Below, piece by piece: positions 8,164-16,653 of a stretch of 64,000 bases of DNA. The stretch spans positions 1-64,000 of the forward strand of contig NZ_JACSNR010000004.1 of NCBI RefSeq assembly GCF_016901815.1, in the 5' to 3' direction. Numbering within the stretch: position 1 is the first letter of the stretch; every line of letters begins with the position of its first letter. The notes beneath the pieces were generated by a model. The model did not search any database. It was not told the DNA's origin and was given only the letters and a program-made list of their open reading frames with translations. The stretch is from Hydrogenoanaerobacterium saccharovorans. Lineage in GTDB: Bacteria > Bacillota > Clostridia > Oscillospirales > Ruminococcaceae. A program made the translations under genes and the position numbers.

Positions 8164-8883
8164 CTATTTATCAAATTCATAGATCTTGTCAAAAGACCAG
8201 GCATAGTGATTGACTTCCTGTACTGCGGTTCCGCAGAACTCGCAGACCTTGCTCCCCAGTGAGCGGATGGGGGCTCCGCAGTTGGGGCAGGTCATGCTGA
8301 ATGCCGCATCCAGCTGATGCTCCTGTGCCGCTCCAGCATCCTGCACATAGAGCAGTTCAACATTGTACCGGGTCTGCTTTTGCTCCGCTTCCCCATCGCC
8401 GATCCGCAGCATATATCCTACCGCGCTCTGGAACACAACTCTGCACTCCCCATCCTGCTTCCGGTAGTCAGCCAGCTCGGTCTGATGCAGCCGGACCTCC
8501 GAATAGGCATGCGGTGTGCCATCCGCCCGCTGGTGGGTGATCTCCTGGCGCACCTGTTCCAGCAGTGCCGGGGACCGTTCGCTGAGCCGCTCCGGCTGTT
8601 TCTGTGTGATCGCCGTAAAATAGGAAAGAAGCAGGGTTTCCGCTCTGGCCTTGAATTCCGAATAGGAAAACTCCGGGAAGTCCTCCGCGATCTGCGGCAG
8701 GATCAGACGGGTCATGCCGCAGACAGAGCAAGGCGTTTCCTTGCGCATCTCCCGGGCTGCCTCCCCGATCTTCATCGCCTGCAATATTGCGCTGGTCTGG
8801 CGTGTCCAGTTCCGGAACGCCTTAATCAACATAATCAGCAATGCAGCAATAAAAGCAAAAGCCAACATTTTTACATAATCCAA
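8164..8883 (-). CDS. Membrane-anchored TIM44-like protein with zinc ribbon
   Basis: 239 residues from a TTG start, chosen because AGGTGATC lies 6 nt upstream. The N-terminal membrane helix (MLAFAFIAALLIMLIKAF) is followed by one CSVCG. A TIM44/Mba1-like alpha+beta domain spans residues 70-190 (FSYSEFKARAETLLLSYFTAI). The C-terminal zinc ribbon is CPNCG...CEFCG. It is first gene of the operon, 16 nt before the SPFH gene. The shared zinc ribbons suggest the four products form one membrane complex (inference). Confidence 0.75.
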   Translation of the reverse strand: MDYVKMLAFAFIAALLIMLIKAFRNWTRQTSAILQAMKIGEAAREMRKETPCSVCGMTRLILPQIAEDFPEFSYSEFKARAETLLLSYFTAITQKQPERLSERSPALLEQVRQEITHQRADGTPHAYSEVRLHQTELADYRKQDGECRVVFQSAVGYMLRIGDGEAEQKQTRYNVELLYVQDAGAAQEHQLDAAFSMTCPNCGAPIRSLGSKVCEFCGTAVQEVNHYAWSFDKIYEFDK

Positions 8884-8917
8884 GCGATCACCTGCCGTTC
8901 TTTCTTCATATATCCCT

Positions 8918-8946
8918 ATTATACGGTAATTTACTGCTTTCGTCCA
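8918..8946 (-). promoter_or_regulatory. Promoter of the zinc-ribbon/SPFH/TPM operon
   Basis: TGGACG (8941-8946), 17 nt, perfect TATAAT (8918-8923) on the minus strand, 35 nt before the TTG start. Confidence 0.6.
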
Positions 8947-8970
8947 TAATGAAATTGGAAGTCCGGATAT

Positions 8971-9006
8971 AAAAAAGAAACCCCCGGGAAAACCGGAGGT
9001 TTCTTT
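8971..9006 (-). terminator. Terminator of hppA
   Basis: AAAGAAACC/GGTTTCTTT plus CCGG/CCGG with one mismatch (8974-9006) and a T-run on the minus strand, 9 nt past the hppA stop. Confidence 0.88.
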
Positions 9007-9015
9007 CAGAGCAAT

Positions 9016-11109
9016 TTACTTGATCAGGCCGAAGTTTACTACAACAGCAGCAAGTACGATGGAAACGATGGACAGCAGCTTGATCAGAATGTTGATAGCC
9101 GGACCGGAAGTATCCTTGAAGGGGTCACCAACGGTATCGCCTACAACAGCAGCCTTGTGGTTCTCGCTGCCCTTGCCGCCCAGGTTGCCAGCCTCGATGT
9201 GCTTCTTGGCGTTATCCCAAGCACCACCGGCGTTGGACATCATAACAGCCAGAGCAAAACCAGTTACAGTAGAACCAGCCAGCATACCGGTTACACCCTT
9301 GACGCCCAGGATCAGACCAACTACCAGAGGAGCTACTACAGCCAGGATTGCCGGAGGAACCATTTCCTTCTGAGCAGACTTGGTGCAGAGGTCTACGCAG
9401 CTTGCGTAGTCAGGCTCAGCAGTACCTTCCATCAGGCCAGGGATCTCCTTGAACTGACGGCGTACTTCCTTAACAACGCTCTGTGCAGCAGTACCTACCG
9501 ACTCCATGGTGAAGGCAGCAAATACGAAGGGCAGCATACCGCCGATGAAAGTACCAATCAGTACAGGCGGGTTCATGATGCTCAGATCGAAGTTGTAATC
9601 GGGAGAAATCAGCTTGACCTGATCGATGTAGGAAGCGATCAGAGCCAGAGCAGTCAGAGCTGCGGAACCGATGGCAAAGCCCTTACCGGTAGCAGCAGTG
9701 GTGTTGCCCAGGGAGTCCAGAGCATCGGTACGGTCACGAACTTCCTCACCCAGGCCAGCCATCTCGGCAATACCGCCAGCGTTATCGGCAACAGGGCCGT
9801 AAGCATCAGTAGCCAGAGTGATACCCAGAGTGGACAGCATACCAACAGCAGACAGAGCAATACCGAACAGACCGGCATTGTAGTCAGCTGCACCACCAGA
9901 TACATAGAAGCTGATGATTACGGAAACGCTGACGATGATAACAGGGATAAAGGTAGAAATCATACCCAGAGACAGACCGCTGATAATAACGGTTGCGGGA
10001 CCGGTTACAGAAGTGCCAGCCAGCTTCTGGGTGGGCTTGTAGGTATCCGAAGTGTAGTACTCGGTGAAGTAACCGATCAGGATACCAGCAACCAGACCGC
10101 TGATGATTGCACCGTACAGGCCGATGTAATCCATGCCCAGGGTGAAGTAGATCAGAGCAAAAGCACCGATGGCAACCAGAGCGCCAGCGATGTAGGTACC
10201 TCTTCTCAGAGCGCTGAGCAGCTGCTTCTGGGAAGCGTCCTCATTGGTCTTAACGAAGAAGGAACCGATGATGGAAGCGAAGATACCGATGGCAGCCAGA
10301 GCCATGGGCAGAGCCATACCGGTGAAGCCGAAGCCGGCAGATACAGCCAGAGCAGCAGCAGACAGACGAGCGCCCGAGTAGGACTCGTACAGGTCAGCAC
10401 CCATACCGGCAACGTCGCCGACGTTATCACCAACGTTATCAGCGATAACAGCGGGGTTACGCGGGTCATCTTCCGGAATGCCAGCCTCTACCTTACCAAC
10501 CAGGTCAGCGCCGACGTCGGCAGCCTTGGTGAAGATACCGCCGCCAACACGGGCAAACAGAGCCATAGCGGAAGCCCCCATACCGAAGGTAACCATAGCG
10601 GAAGCGATCATCTGAGCCTGCTGGTCAACCGGCAGAGCCGAGTAGTAGAACCGCAGGAAGTAGTACCACAGAGAGGTTTCCAGCATACCCAGACCTACTA
10701 CAGTAAAGCCCATTACAGCACCGGCAGAGAAGGCTACCTTCAGGCCGGAGTTCAGGCTATGCTGAGCAGCATTGGCAGTTCTGGCATTGGCATTGGTGGC
10801 AATGCGCATGCCCAGGAATCCGGAAAGACCGGAGAAGAAGCCGCCTACTACAAAGGCCACAGGCACGAATACGTTGACCAGACCGGCAAAGACCAGGGCA
10901 ACCAGAACCACGCCCATGATTACGAAGAAGACAGATACACCCTTGTACTGTCTCTTCAGGTAAGCGTTGGCACCGCTGCGGATCGAAGCTGCGATCTTCT
11001 TCATCAGATCTGTACCCTCGCTCTGAGCCATTACTCTCCGGGAGAGAATGAACGCATAAGCGAGCGCAGCCACGGCACCGATCGGGGCCAGAATCATCAA
11101 ATCGAACAT
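9016..11109 (-). CDS. hppA: Membrane ion-translocating pyrophosphatase
   Basis: 697 residues with about 16 membrane helices. It hydrolyses pyrophosphate and pumps H+ or Na+ out of the cytoplasm. Substrate-site signatures are visible: DNVGDNVGD at residues 224-232 with EDDPRNPAV just before it, DAYGPVADNAGGIAEM, and near the C-terminus VVGDTVGDPFKDTSGPA. The motif GNTTAATGKG carries Ala where K+-independent enzymes carry Lys, so it should be of the K+-dependent class. H+ versus Na+ cannot be settled by eye. RBS AAGGAGCG. Single-gene transcript. Confidence 0.97.
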   Translation of the reverse strand: MFDLMILAPIGAVAALAYAFILSRRVMAQSEGTDLMKKIAASIRSGANAYLKRQYKGVSVFFVIMGVVLVALVFAGLVNVFVPVAFVVGGFFSGLSGFLGMRIATNANARTANAAQHSLNSGLKVAFSAGAVMGFTVVGLGMLETSLWYYFLRFYYSALPVDQQAQMIASAMVTFGMGASAMALFARVGGGIFTKAADVGADLVGKVEAGIPEDDPRNPAVIADNVGDNVGDVAGMGADLYESYSGARLSAAALAVSAGFGFTGMALPMALAAIGIFASIIGSFFVKTNEDASQKQLLSALRRGTYIAGALVAIGAFALIYFTLGMDYIGLYGAIISGLVAGILIGYFTEYYTSDTYKPTQKLAGTSVTGPATVIISGLSLGMISTFIPVIIVSVSVIISFYVSGGAADYNAGLFGIALSAVGMLSTLGITLATDAYGPVADNAGGIAEMAGLGEEVRDRTDALDSLGNTTAATGKGFAIGSAALTALALIASYIDQVKLISPDYNFDLSIMNPPVLIGTFIGGMLPFVFAAFTMESVGTAAQSVVKEVRRQFKEIPGLMEGTAEPDYASCVDLCTKSAQKEMVPPAILAVVAPLVVGLILGVKGVTGMLAGSTVTGFALAVMMSNAGGAWDNAKKHIEAGNLGGKGSENHKAAVVGDTVGDPFKDTSGPAINILIKLLSIVSIVLAAVVVNFGLIK

Positions 11110-11184
11110 TTTTTACGCTCCTTACTTATGTTTACTTTCCTGCTGCAGGACAGAATCCACCCCACTGCAGAATCTAACATTCAT

Positions 11185-11213
11185 ATATTAAACAATTGTG
11201 TCTTTATTGTCAA
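11185..11213 (-). promoter_or_regulatory. Promoter of hppA
   Basis: TTGACA (11208-11213), 17 nt, TAATAT (11185-11190) on the minus strand. The roughly 70-nt leader contains a CTGCAG/CTGCAG hairpin. Confidence 0.85.
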
Positions 11214-11308
11214 TCAAGTTTTGCCGTAATTGCACAGAGTGCATTTTTTCTTGTATATTTTGGTCATTTTCCCAGAAGTTTTTGTTAATATGTTGTTCAT
11301 ATTTCTAA

Positions 11309-11321
11309 TCCCAGTCTGGGA
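11309..11321. repeat. Short perfect palindrome upstream of udk
   Basis: TCCCAG-T-CTGGGA lies 20 nt upstream of the udk -35 box. It may be an operator, but no regulator is known. The surrounding 328-nt divergent spacer otherwise holds only the two promoters. Confidence 0.3.
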
Positions 11322-11340
11322 ATTTTCTGTGGTTACCGGC

Positions 11341-11370
11341 TTGTCCTCCCGATTCGATCTGTGTTATAAT
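11341..11370 (+). promoter_or_regulatory. Promoter of udk
   Basis: TTGTCC (11341-11346), 18 nt, perfect TATAAT (11365-11370), 68 nt before the ATG. The leader has a small ATCGGC/GCCGAT hairpin. Confidence 0.75.
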
Positions 11371-11437
11371 TTTTAGTTGGAAATCGGCGATTTTTGCCGA
11401 TCAGGATCGAAATTTTCCTTCATGGAGGTTCATTGCT

Positions 11438-12076
11438 ATGAAAACTATTGTCATCGGAATCGCCGGCGGTTCCGGATCGGGTAAAACCACTCTGGCCCAC
11501 AAGCTGAAAGACGCCCTGGGCGATGACATTGTCCTGCTCTGCCACGACTTTTACTACAAAGCCCATGATGATATGCCGTTTGAGGAACGGCAGAAGCTCA
11601 ATTTCGACCATCCGGATGCATTCGATACCGACCTGCTGATCGAGGATATCCGTGCCCTCAAGCGCGGGGAAAGCATCCTCCACCCCATCTACTCCTTTAC
11701 AGAACATACCCGTCTTCCCCAGCGTGTCCGGGTTGATCCGGCCCGGGTCGTGATCGTGGAAGGCATCCTGATCTTCGAAAACCAGCAGCTCCGGGACGAA
11801 ATGGATATTAAGGTATTCGTGGATACCGATGCGGATATCCGCCTGATCCGCCGGCTGCTCCGGGATGTCAAGGAGCGGGGCCGTACCCTGGATTCGGTGG
11901 TCAGCCAGTATATGAATACTGTAAAGCCCATGCATGAGCAGTTTGTGGAGCCCAGCAAGAAGAATGTGGACATCATCATTCCTGAGGGCGGACTCAATGC
12001 TGTGGCTCTGCAGATGCTGCTGCGTCAGATCCAGCACTTCCTGCGGGAAACCGAATCCGAATCGGATGCTATGTAA
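11438..12076 (+). CDS. udk: Uridine kinase
   Basis: 212 residues, family length. It phosphorylates uridine and cytidine with ATP or GTP in pyrimidine salvage. The P-loop GGSGSGKTT is at residues 10-18. The nucleoside-binding region DFYYKAHDDMPFEER and NFDHPDAFD, the motif HPIYSFTEHTR, and VIVEGILIFE follow. The late segment RLLRDVKERGRTLDSVVSQY is family-typical. RBS ATGGAGGTT. The weak AT-rich hairpin after it (12075-12106) may end transcription. Confidence 0.96.
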   Translation: MKTIVIGIAGGSGSGKTTLAHKLKDALGDDIVLLCHDFYYKAHDDMPFEERQKLNFDHPDAFDTDLLIEDIRALKRGESILHPIYSFTEHTRLPQRVRVDPARVVIVEGILIFENQQLRDEMDIKVFVDTDADIRLIRRLLRDVKERGRTLDSVVSQYMNTVKPMHEQFVEPSKKNVDIIIPEGGLNAVALQMLLRQIQHFLRETESESDAM

Positions 12077-12183
12077 ATGTTTCGTGCTTCATTTGTAAAC
12101 ATTTTTCTTGCGTATACTCTTTTCCCCGAAAAAATGTTACAATAGCCATATCAATATTCTGTATGGAAACGGGAGTGTCCCTG

Positions 12184-12915
12184 ATGAAAAAGCTGACGGC
12201 AGCTGTTCTTGCAGCTGCACTGACCCTTGGCTGTGCCTCCACAGCCTTTGCCAATGAGGCGATTGATGATGCCATTGAGCTCAATCAGTATAACTTCGAA
12301 GAGAAGGAAGCTGTATCCGGCCGGTTTCTGAACCTGCTGGCCAGTTACCCCGGTGAAACCGCCACCTGGCAGACTGAGGATTATGCCTTCACCTTCCGCA
12401 GTGAAGATGTGCCGGAAGAACTGGACGACCGCTCTTCTGTCAATCTGCATATGGAGCGCATCAAGGACCGCCTCTCCATCTATGACAAGGCCGTGGGCCG
12501 GGATACCCCCAAATATGTATTCAAAACCGAGGCGGAATCCTTCAAGGTTCCCTTTGAAATGGCCATCCGGGAAAGCAACTTCATGCCGGGTTCCACTGTA
12601 TACATTTACCGCCTGGACAGCAGTACCTGGGATCAGGGCACCCAGACCAATGTATTCTCCGCCGTCAAGAAGGATGTGGTCGTTGCTGAGAATGGCGACA
12701 TCTCCTTCCCCATGACCGAAGGCGGCACCTATCTGGTATCTGCCAAGCCGGTGGTCAGCCATGAGGGCGAACTGGAGGAGATGCTCTTCCAGGTGGAATA
12801 TGAGCAGCGCGGCGATTACGACGAACTGCTCACCTACCTCAAGGATGACCCCAACGGCTACTTCACCAACCTCTGGGAAGCTCCCGGACATGTTGCGGCA
12901 GAAGACGAAGACTAA
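12184..12915 (+). CDS. Secreted protein of unknown function
   Basis: 243 residues from MKKLTAAVLAAALTLG. The ATG 21 nt upstream lacks an RBS, whereas GGGAG precedes 12184. A classical signal peptide ends with an AFA-NEA cleavage site. The mature part is acidic, mixed alpha/beta, with no cysteine beyond the signal and no cell-wall anchor, so it is probably released or loosely surface-bound. I do not recognise a family. A -10-like TACAAT lies 40 nt upstream; a terminator follows. Confidence 0.8.
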   Translation: MKKLTAAVLAAALTLGCASTAFANEAIDDAIELNQYNFEEKEAVSGRFLNLLASYPGETATWQTEDYAFTFRSEDVPEELDDRSSVNLHMERIKDRLSIYDKAVGRDTPKYVFKTEAESFKVPFEMAIRESNFMPGSTVYIYRLDSSTWDQGTQTNVFSAVKKDVVVAENGDISFPMTEGGTYLVSAKPVVSHEGELEEMLFQVEYEQRGDYDELLTYLKDDPNGYFTNLWEAPGHVAAEDED

Positions 12916-12918
12916 CAG

Positions 12919-12952
12919 AAAAGACCGGCAGCAAAGCTGTCGGTCTTTTTTT
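12919..12952 (+). terminator. Terminator of the secreted-protein gene
   Basis: AAAGACCGGCAGC/GCTGTCGGTCTTT forms a 13-bp stem with one G-U pair and an AAA loop, then T7. Confidence 0.9.
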
Positions 12953-12980
12953 GCAGCCAAATTTCCGGATAGTCTGGAAG

Positions 12981-13589
12981 TCACCTGGCAAGCGCCGCTT
13001 CCAGCTGTGCCTGGAACCGGGGAAAATCTCTGGCCTCATCATCAAAAAGCAGAGTCCTGATACCCATCTGTTCCGGAACAATCAGATTTTTCCCGGCGTT
13101 GTCAATAAAAACGCACTCCTCAGGCCGGAGGTCCAGCCGCTCCAGGACATAGTCAAAGATCCGCCGGTCTGTCTTGCCGGACCCCAGCTCAGCAGACACC
13201 GCCACAGCATCAAAGAGATCATCCAGGTTATTGCATTCCAGGATTGTCCGGATGCGGTCGCTTTTGTTGTCAGTCACCAGGGCGATCCGGTATTCTGTCC
13301 GGAGCTGTCTGAGCAGGCAGAGCATATCCGCATCCAGCTCGGTGGCCCGGAAAGAATCCGTCAGGAGCTGATAGTCCAGACTCTGCCCCAGTGCCTCGCA
13401 GAAGGCAGGCCAGATCTCCGCATGGGTCATTTCACCCAGCAGCAGCGCCTGATTGTATCTCCGGTAACAGATTCTTACCTGTTCTGCCGGAAGTCCGCAC
13501 CGCTTCGCGATATATTTCGTGATGGCTGCGGAACCTGTTTTCTCGATGGTCAGTACCCCATCAAAATCAAAGAGAACCGCCTTGATCAC
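12981..13589 (-). CDS. HAD-superfamily (subfamily IA) phosphatase
   Basis: 202 residues from a GTG start at 13589 with GGGGAG upstream; an in-frame GTG at 13610 has no RBS. HAD motif I is FDFDGVLT, motif II ALVTDN, motif III Lys is in GSGKTDRRIF, and motif IV is CVFIDNAGKN, so all catalytic residues are present. The cap domain is helical (residues 20-90). The substrate is probably a small sugar phosphate or nucleotide. It lies downstream of the BMP gene across a terminator, so it is probably read at low level or from its own promoter. Confidence 0.88.
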   Translation of the reverse strand: MIKAVLFDFDGVLTIEKTGSAAITKYIAKRCGLPAEQVRICYRRYNQALLLGEMTHAEIWPAFCEALGQSLDYQLLTDSFRATELDADMLCLLRQLRTEYRIALVTDNKSDRIRTILECNNLDDLFDAVAVSAELGSGKTDRRIFDYVLERLDLRPEECVFIDNAGKNLIVPEQMGIRTLLFDDEARDFPRFQAQLEAALAR

Positions 13590-13631
13590 TCTTCTTCTCC
13601 CCTTTCTCACAACCGGGAACCTGCTTACTGC

Positions 13632-13668
13632 ATAAAAAATCCCTCCCAGTAATCTGGGAGGGATTTTT
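13632..13668 (-). terminator. Terminator after the BMP lipoprotein gene
   Basis: AAAAATCCCTCCCAG/CTGGGAGGGATTTTT is a perfect 15-bp stem with a 4-nt loop. Confidence 0.9.
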
Positions 13669-13686
13669 GGATGCGAAGGGGATATC

Positions 13687-14751
13687 TTATGCGTTCAGCT
13701 CAGCGATGAAGGCATTGTAGGTTTCCTCATCGTAAGGAACTACGATCTCGCCGCTGATGATCTTCTCTTCGATTGCAGCAGTCTTTTCCAGGATATCAGC
13801 CGGAACATTCTTGTCCGAAGTAGGAGCAATACCTACACAGCCATCAGCAGTGGTGAACTCCTGAGTAGTGCCGCCCAGGTTCTCACCATTCATAACCTTC
13901 TCGGTTACGATCTGGATAGCCTTGCCTACACGCTTAACAGCAGAGGTCAGAACATGATCGGGGTCCAGATCATACTGGTCACGGTCAACACCGATTACCC
14001 ACTTGTCCTTCTCGCCGGCAGCAGCAATAACGCCGTTACCAACATTACCAGCAGCATGGAATACGATGTCGCAGCTGTCGTACATCTTCAGAGCGATTGC
14101 CTTACCGATAGCGGCATCCGAGAAGCTGTTGGCATACTGAACGTCAACATTGATCTCCTTGCCCAGCTCCTTGGCAGCATAGGCAACACCTGCACGGTAG
14201 CCATAGTCGAACTGGTCAATGGTGGGGCTCTTCTGACCGCCTACGAAGCCGACATTGTTGGTCTCAGTCATCAGACCGGCAATGTAACCTACCTCGAAGG
14301 AAGGCTCCTGAGCCTTGAACAGTACACCGATGGTGTTGGGCTGGGGGTTCTCAGGATAGTTGGAGTCAACAATGGCATAGATCTTGTCGGGGTTCTTCTT
14401 GGCAGCATCTTCGATAGCGTCTGCCATCATGTAACCGATACCCCAGATCAGCTTGATGTTCTCATCATCCGAGAAGCGATCCAGATTGGGAGTGTAATCA
14501 GACTCGTCCGTGGATTCCAGGTACTGAGCCTGAACCTTGCCGGCCTCAACCATCTCAGTGATGCCTTCCCAGGCGGACTGGTTGAAGGACTGGTCGTTGA
14601 CACCGCCGACATCGGTTACCATGGCGATGGAGTAGAGATCCTCGCTGGAACCGCTGTTGTCCGCTGTGCTGCTGTTGTCAGAACTGCCGGAGCAGGCTGC
14701 CAGAGACAGCATCAGGGACATTGCAAGTACTGTGCTTAAAAACTTTTTCAT
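13687..14751 (-). CDS. BMP-family nucleoside-binding lipoprotein (PnrA/TmpC type)
   Basis: 354 residues. A lipoprotein signal with lipobox LSLAAC-SG is followed by a Ser/Asn-rich linker, then the BMP fold (IAMVTDVGGVNDQSFNQSAWEG, GYMMADAI, VGFVGGQKSPTIDQFDYGYRAG, VFHAAGNVGNG, GVDRDQYD). The family binds purine nucleosides outside the membrane for an ABC importer. The adjacent cdd, deoB and deoD genes support nucleoside uptake. The ATPase and permease genes are not next to it. It has its own promoter. Confidence 0.92.
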   Translation of the reverse strand: MKKFLSTVLAMSLMLSLAACSGSSDNSSTADNSGSSEDLYSIAMVTDVGGVNDQSFNQSAWEGITEMVEAGKVQAQYLESTDESDYTPNLDRFSDDENIKLIWGIGYMMADAIEDAAKKNPDKIYAIVDSNYPENPQPNTIGVLFKAQEPSFEVGYIAGLMTETNNVGFVGGQKSPTIDQFDYGYRAGVAYAAKELGKEINVDVQYANSFSDAAIGKAIALKMYDSCDIVFHAAGNVGNGVIAAAGEKDKWVIGVDRDQYDLDPDHVLTSAVKRVGKAIQIVTEKVMNGENLGGTTQEFTTADGCVGIAPTSDKNVPADILEKTAAIEEKIISGEIVVPYDEETYNAFIAELNA

Positions 14752-14822
14752 TTTAAGACTTCCCCTTTTCTTCTTACACGCCGCCTTTTGGGAAAGGCAG
14801 CTGGTAACATATTTGCAACTCC

Positions 14823-14851
14823 AGTATAAAACATACGACGCTTTCCTGCAA
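14823..14851 (-). promoter_or_regulatory. Promoter of the BMP lipoprotein gene
   Basis: TTGCAG (14846-14851), 17 nt, TATACT (14823-14828) on the minus strand. The leader is about 65 nt. The 213-nt spacer to cdd holds nothing else I recognise. Confidence 0.75.
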
Positions 14852-14964
14852 CAGAAAGTTTACATTTTCCGGATTTTTGAATACAAAATCGGCAATTTGT
14901 TTTAATACCTTCCACAGGGATACAGTACTTTCAACAAGATGAAAGAAACTTCAAAGCAGCTTCG

Positions 14965-15378
14965 TTAAAGAGATAACGGAGTAAATGCCTGGGGCAGCAG
15001 GTCTCCCAGGGTATACACCTCATAATCCTCCGGGCTGCGGGCCACAATGACCGGGAAGTCCATGGGACAGAATTCTGCAAGCACCTGACGGCAGACACCG
15101 CAGGGGAACGCAGTATGTGCCAGCGGGCTCTGCTCCCCTTCGGGGCCTCCGGCGATGGCGATGGCGGCAAACTCCCGCTCCCCCTCCGAAATCGCCTTGA
15201 ATACCGCTGTGCGCTCCGCGCAGTTGGTCGGGCCATAGGAACAGCTCTCCACATTGCAGCCGCGGTAGATGGTCCCGCTTTTGCCGAGCAGTGCCGCTCC
15301 CACCAGGAACCGTGAATAGGGCGCATAGGCAAATTCCCGGGCCTTCAGCGCCTCCTCAATGAGCTTGGGATAATCCAT
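14965..15378 (-). CDS. cdd: Cytidine deaminase
   Basis: 137 residues, normal for the tetrameric type. It deaminates cytidine and deoxycytidine to uridine forms. The zinc and catalytic motifs NCAERTA (Cys, Glu) near residue 53 and PCGVCRQ near residue 92 are intact. The substrate loop FAYAPYSRFLVGAA and CNVESCSYG are present. RBS GAAGGAGGA. It follows deoB across a terminator-like hairpin, so it may be attenuated relative to deoDB. Confidence 0.96.
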   Translation of the reverse strand: MDYPKLIEEALKAREFAYAPYSRFLVGAALLGKSGTIYRGCNVESCSYGPTNCAERTAVFKAISEGEREFAAIAIAGGPEGEQSPLAHTAFPCGVCRQVLAEFCPMDFPVIVARSPEDYEVYTLGDLLPQAFTPLSL

Positions 15379-15422
15379 ATCGGTTTCCTCCTTCAGATTG
15401 GTTCCGGCTGTCCTGTGCCGGG

Positions 15423-15457
15423 CAAAAACAGCAGGGCCGGTGAACCGACCCTGTCTG
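15423..15457 (-). terminator. Terminator-like hairpin between deoB and cdd
   Basis: On the minus strand CAGGGTCGG-TTCA-CCGGCCCTG (9 bp, one G-U) has a CAG/CTG extension, then T5. Confidence 0.7.
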
Positions 15458-15462
15458 CTTCA

Positions 15463-16641
15463 TTATTTCTCGGTGCAGATCTCCTTCAGGAAGCTCTGAC
15501 CATCGGTCCGGTTTTCCAGGCCAAAATACTCCAGAACCGTAGCGCCAATATCCGCAAAGGTGGTGCGGGTGCCAAGATTGGCGCCGGGACGGATCTTTTT
15601 GCTCCAGGCCAGCATGGGAGTGTACTCCCGGGAGTGGTCGGTGCTGGGGGTGCTCGGGTCACAGCCATGATCCGCTGTGATGATGAGCAGGTCATCCTCC
15701 CCCATCTGCTCCATAAACTTCGGCAGAGCCTGGTCAAACTCCATCAGCGCACGGGCATAACCCGGTGCGTCATTGCGATGCCCATAGACCATATCAAAGT
15801 CCACCAGATTCACAAAGCAGATGCCCTCAAAGTCATTCTCCATGAGGTCAAGGGTCTTGGCGATGCCGTCGGTGTTGTTCTGGGTGCGGATCTGCTGGGT
15901 GATGCCGCTGCCGGCAAAGATGTCCGAGATCTTGCCGACACCGATGCACTCATATCCGGCGTCTTCCAGGTTGTTGAGCATGGTGGCACGGGGCGGCTGC
16001 AGCGAGTAGTCATGCCGGCGGGCAGTACGGGTGTAGTTCGGGTACTCGCCCACAAACGGACGGGCAATCACCCGGCCCACCGCATAGTCGCCAGTGAGCA
16101 TTTCCCGGGCCAGTTCGCAATCATGGTAGAGCTCCTCAATGGGGACAATATCCTCATGGGCTGCCACCTGGAACACACTGTCCGCCGAGGTGTAAACCAT
16201 CAGCGCACCGGTTTCCACATGCTCCCGGCCATAGTCCAGCAGCAGCTGGGTGCCCGAATAGGGCTTATTGCAGATTACCTTCCGCCCGGTGAGCTTCTCG
16301 AAGTTCCGGATGATCTCCGGCGGGAAGCCGTCCGGGAAGGTGGGCAGCGGCTTCGGCGATACAACACCGGCGATCTCCCAGTGACCGATGGTGGTATCCT
16401 TGCCCATGCTGGCTTCCCGCATCCGTCCGAAGGCGCCGATGGGCGCGGCTTCCGGCTCGGTCCAGTCCATGCCGTCAATGTTGAACAGTCCCAGGCGGCG
16501 CAGGTTGGGCAGATTCGCTCCGGCCTCCACAGCGGCACGGACGGTATTGCTCCCTTCATCGCCGAACTGGGCGGCATCCGGGGCTTCCCCGATGCCGACG
16601 CTGTCCAGTACAATCAGAAACAGTCTTCTGTTATCCTCCAT
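15463..16641 (-). CDS. deoB: Phosphopentomutase
   Basis: 392 residues, family length. It interconverts ribose-1-P (or deoxyribose-1-P) and the 5-phosphates, linking nucleoside phosphorolysis to the pentose phosphate pathway. Alkaline-phosphatase-fold metal sites are visible: DSVGIGEAPDA near the start, GKDTTIGHWE (the phosphorylated Thr region), VDFDMVYGHRND, and ITADHGCDPSTPSTDHSRE. It lies 12 nt downstream of deoD in one operon. Confidence 0.97.
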   Translation of the reverse strand: MEDNRRLFLIVLDSVGIGEAPDAAQFGDEGSNTVRAAVEAGANLPNLRRLGLFNIDGMDWTEPEAAPIGAFGRMREASMGKDTTIGHWEIAGVVSPKPLPTFPDGFPPEIIRNFEKLTGRKVICNKPYSGTQLLLDYGREHVETGALMVYTSADSVFQVAAHEDIVPIEELYHDCELAREMLTGDYAVGRVIARPFVGEYPNYTRTARRHDYSLQPPRATMLNNLEDAGYECIGVGKISDIFAGSGITQQIRTQNNTDGIAKTLDLMENDFEGICFVNLVDFDMVYGHRNDAPGYARALMEFDQALPKFMEQMGEDDLLIITADHGCDPSTPSTDHSREYTPMLAWSKKIRPGANLGTRTTFADIGATVLEYFGLENRTDGQSFLKEICTEK

Positions 16642-16653
16642 GTGCTTCCCTCC

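Noticed and set aside
9157-11229. 690-residue open frame opposite hppA
   Set aside because: Antisense shadow of a clearly conserved gene; the product is low-complexity Ser/Gln/Thr/His-rich with no RBS.
12195-12245. Lipoprotein signal in the secreted protein after udk
   Set aside because: The Cys lies in TLGC without the usual Leu at -3, while a clean AFA-NEA signal peptidase I site follows.
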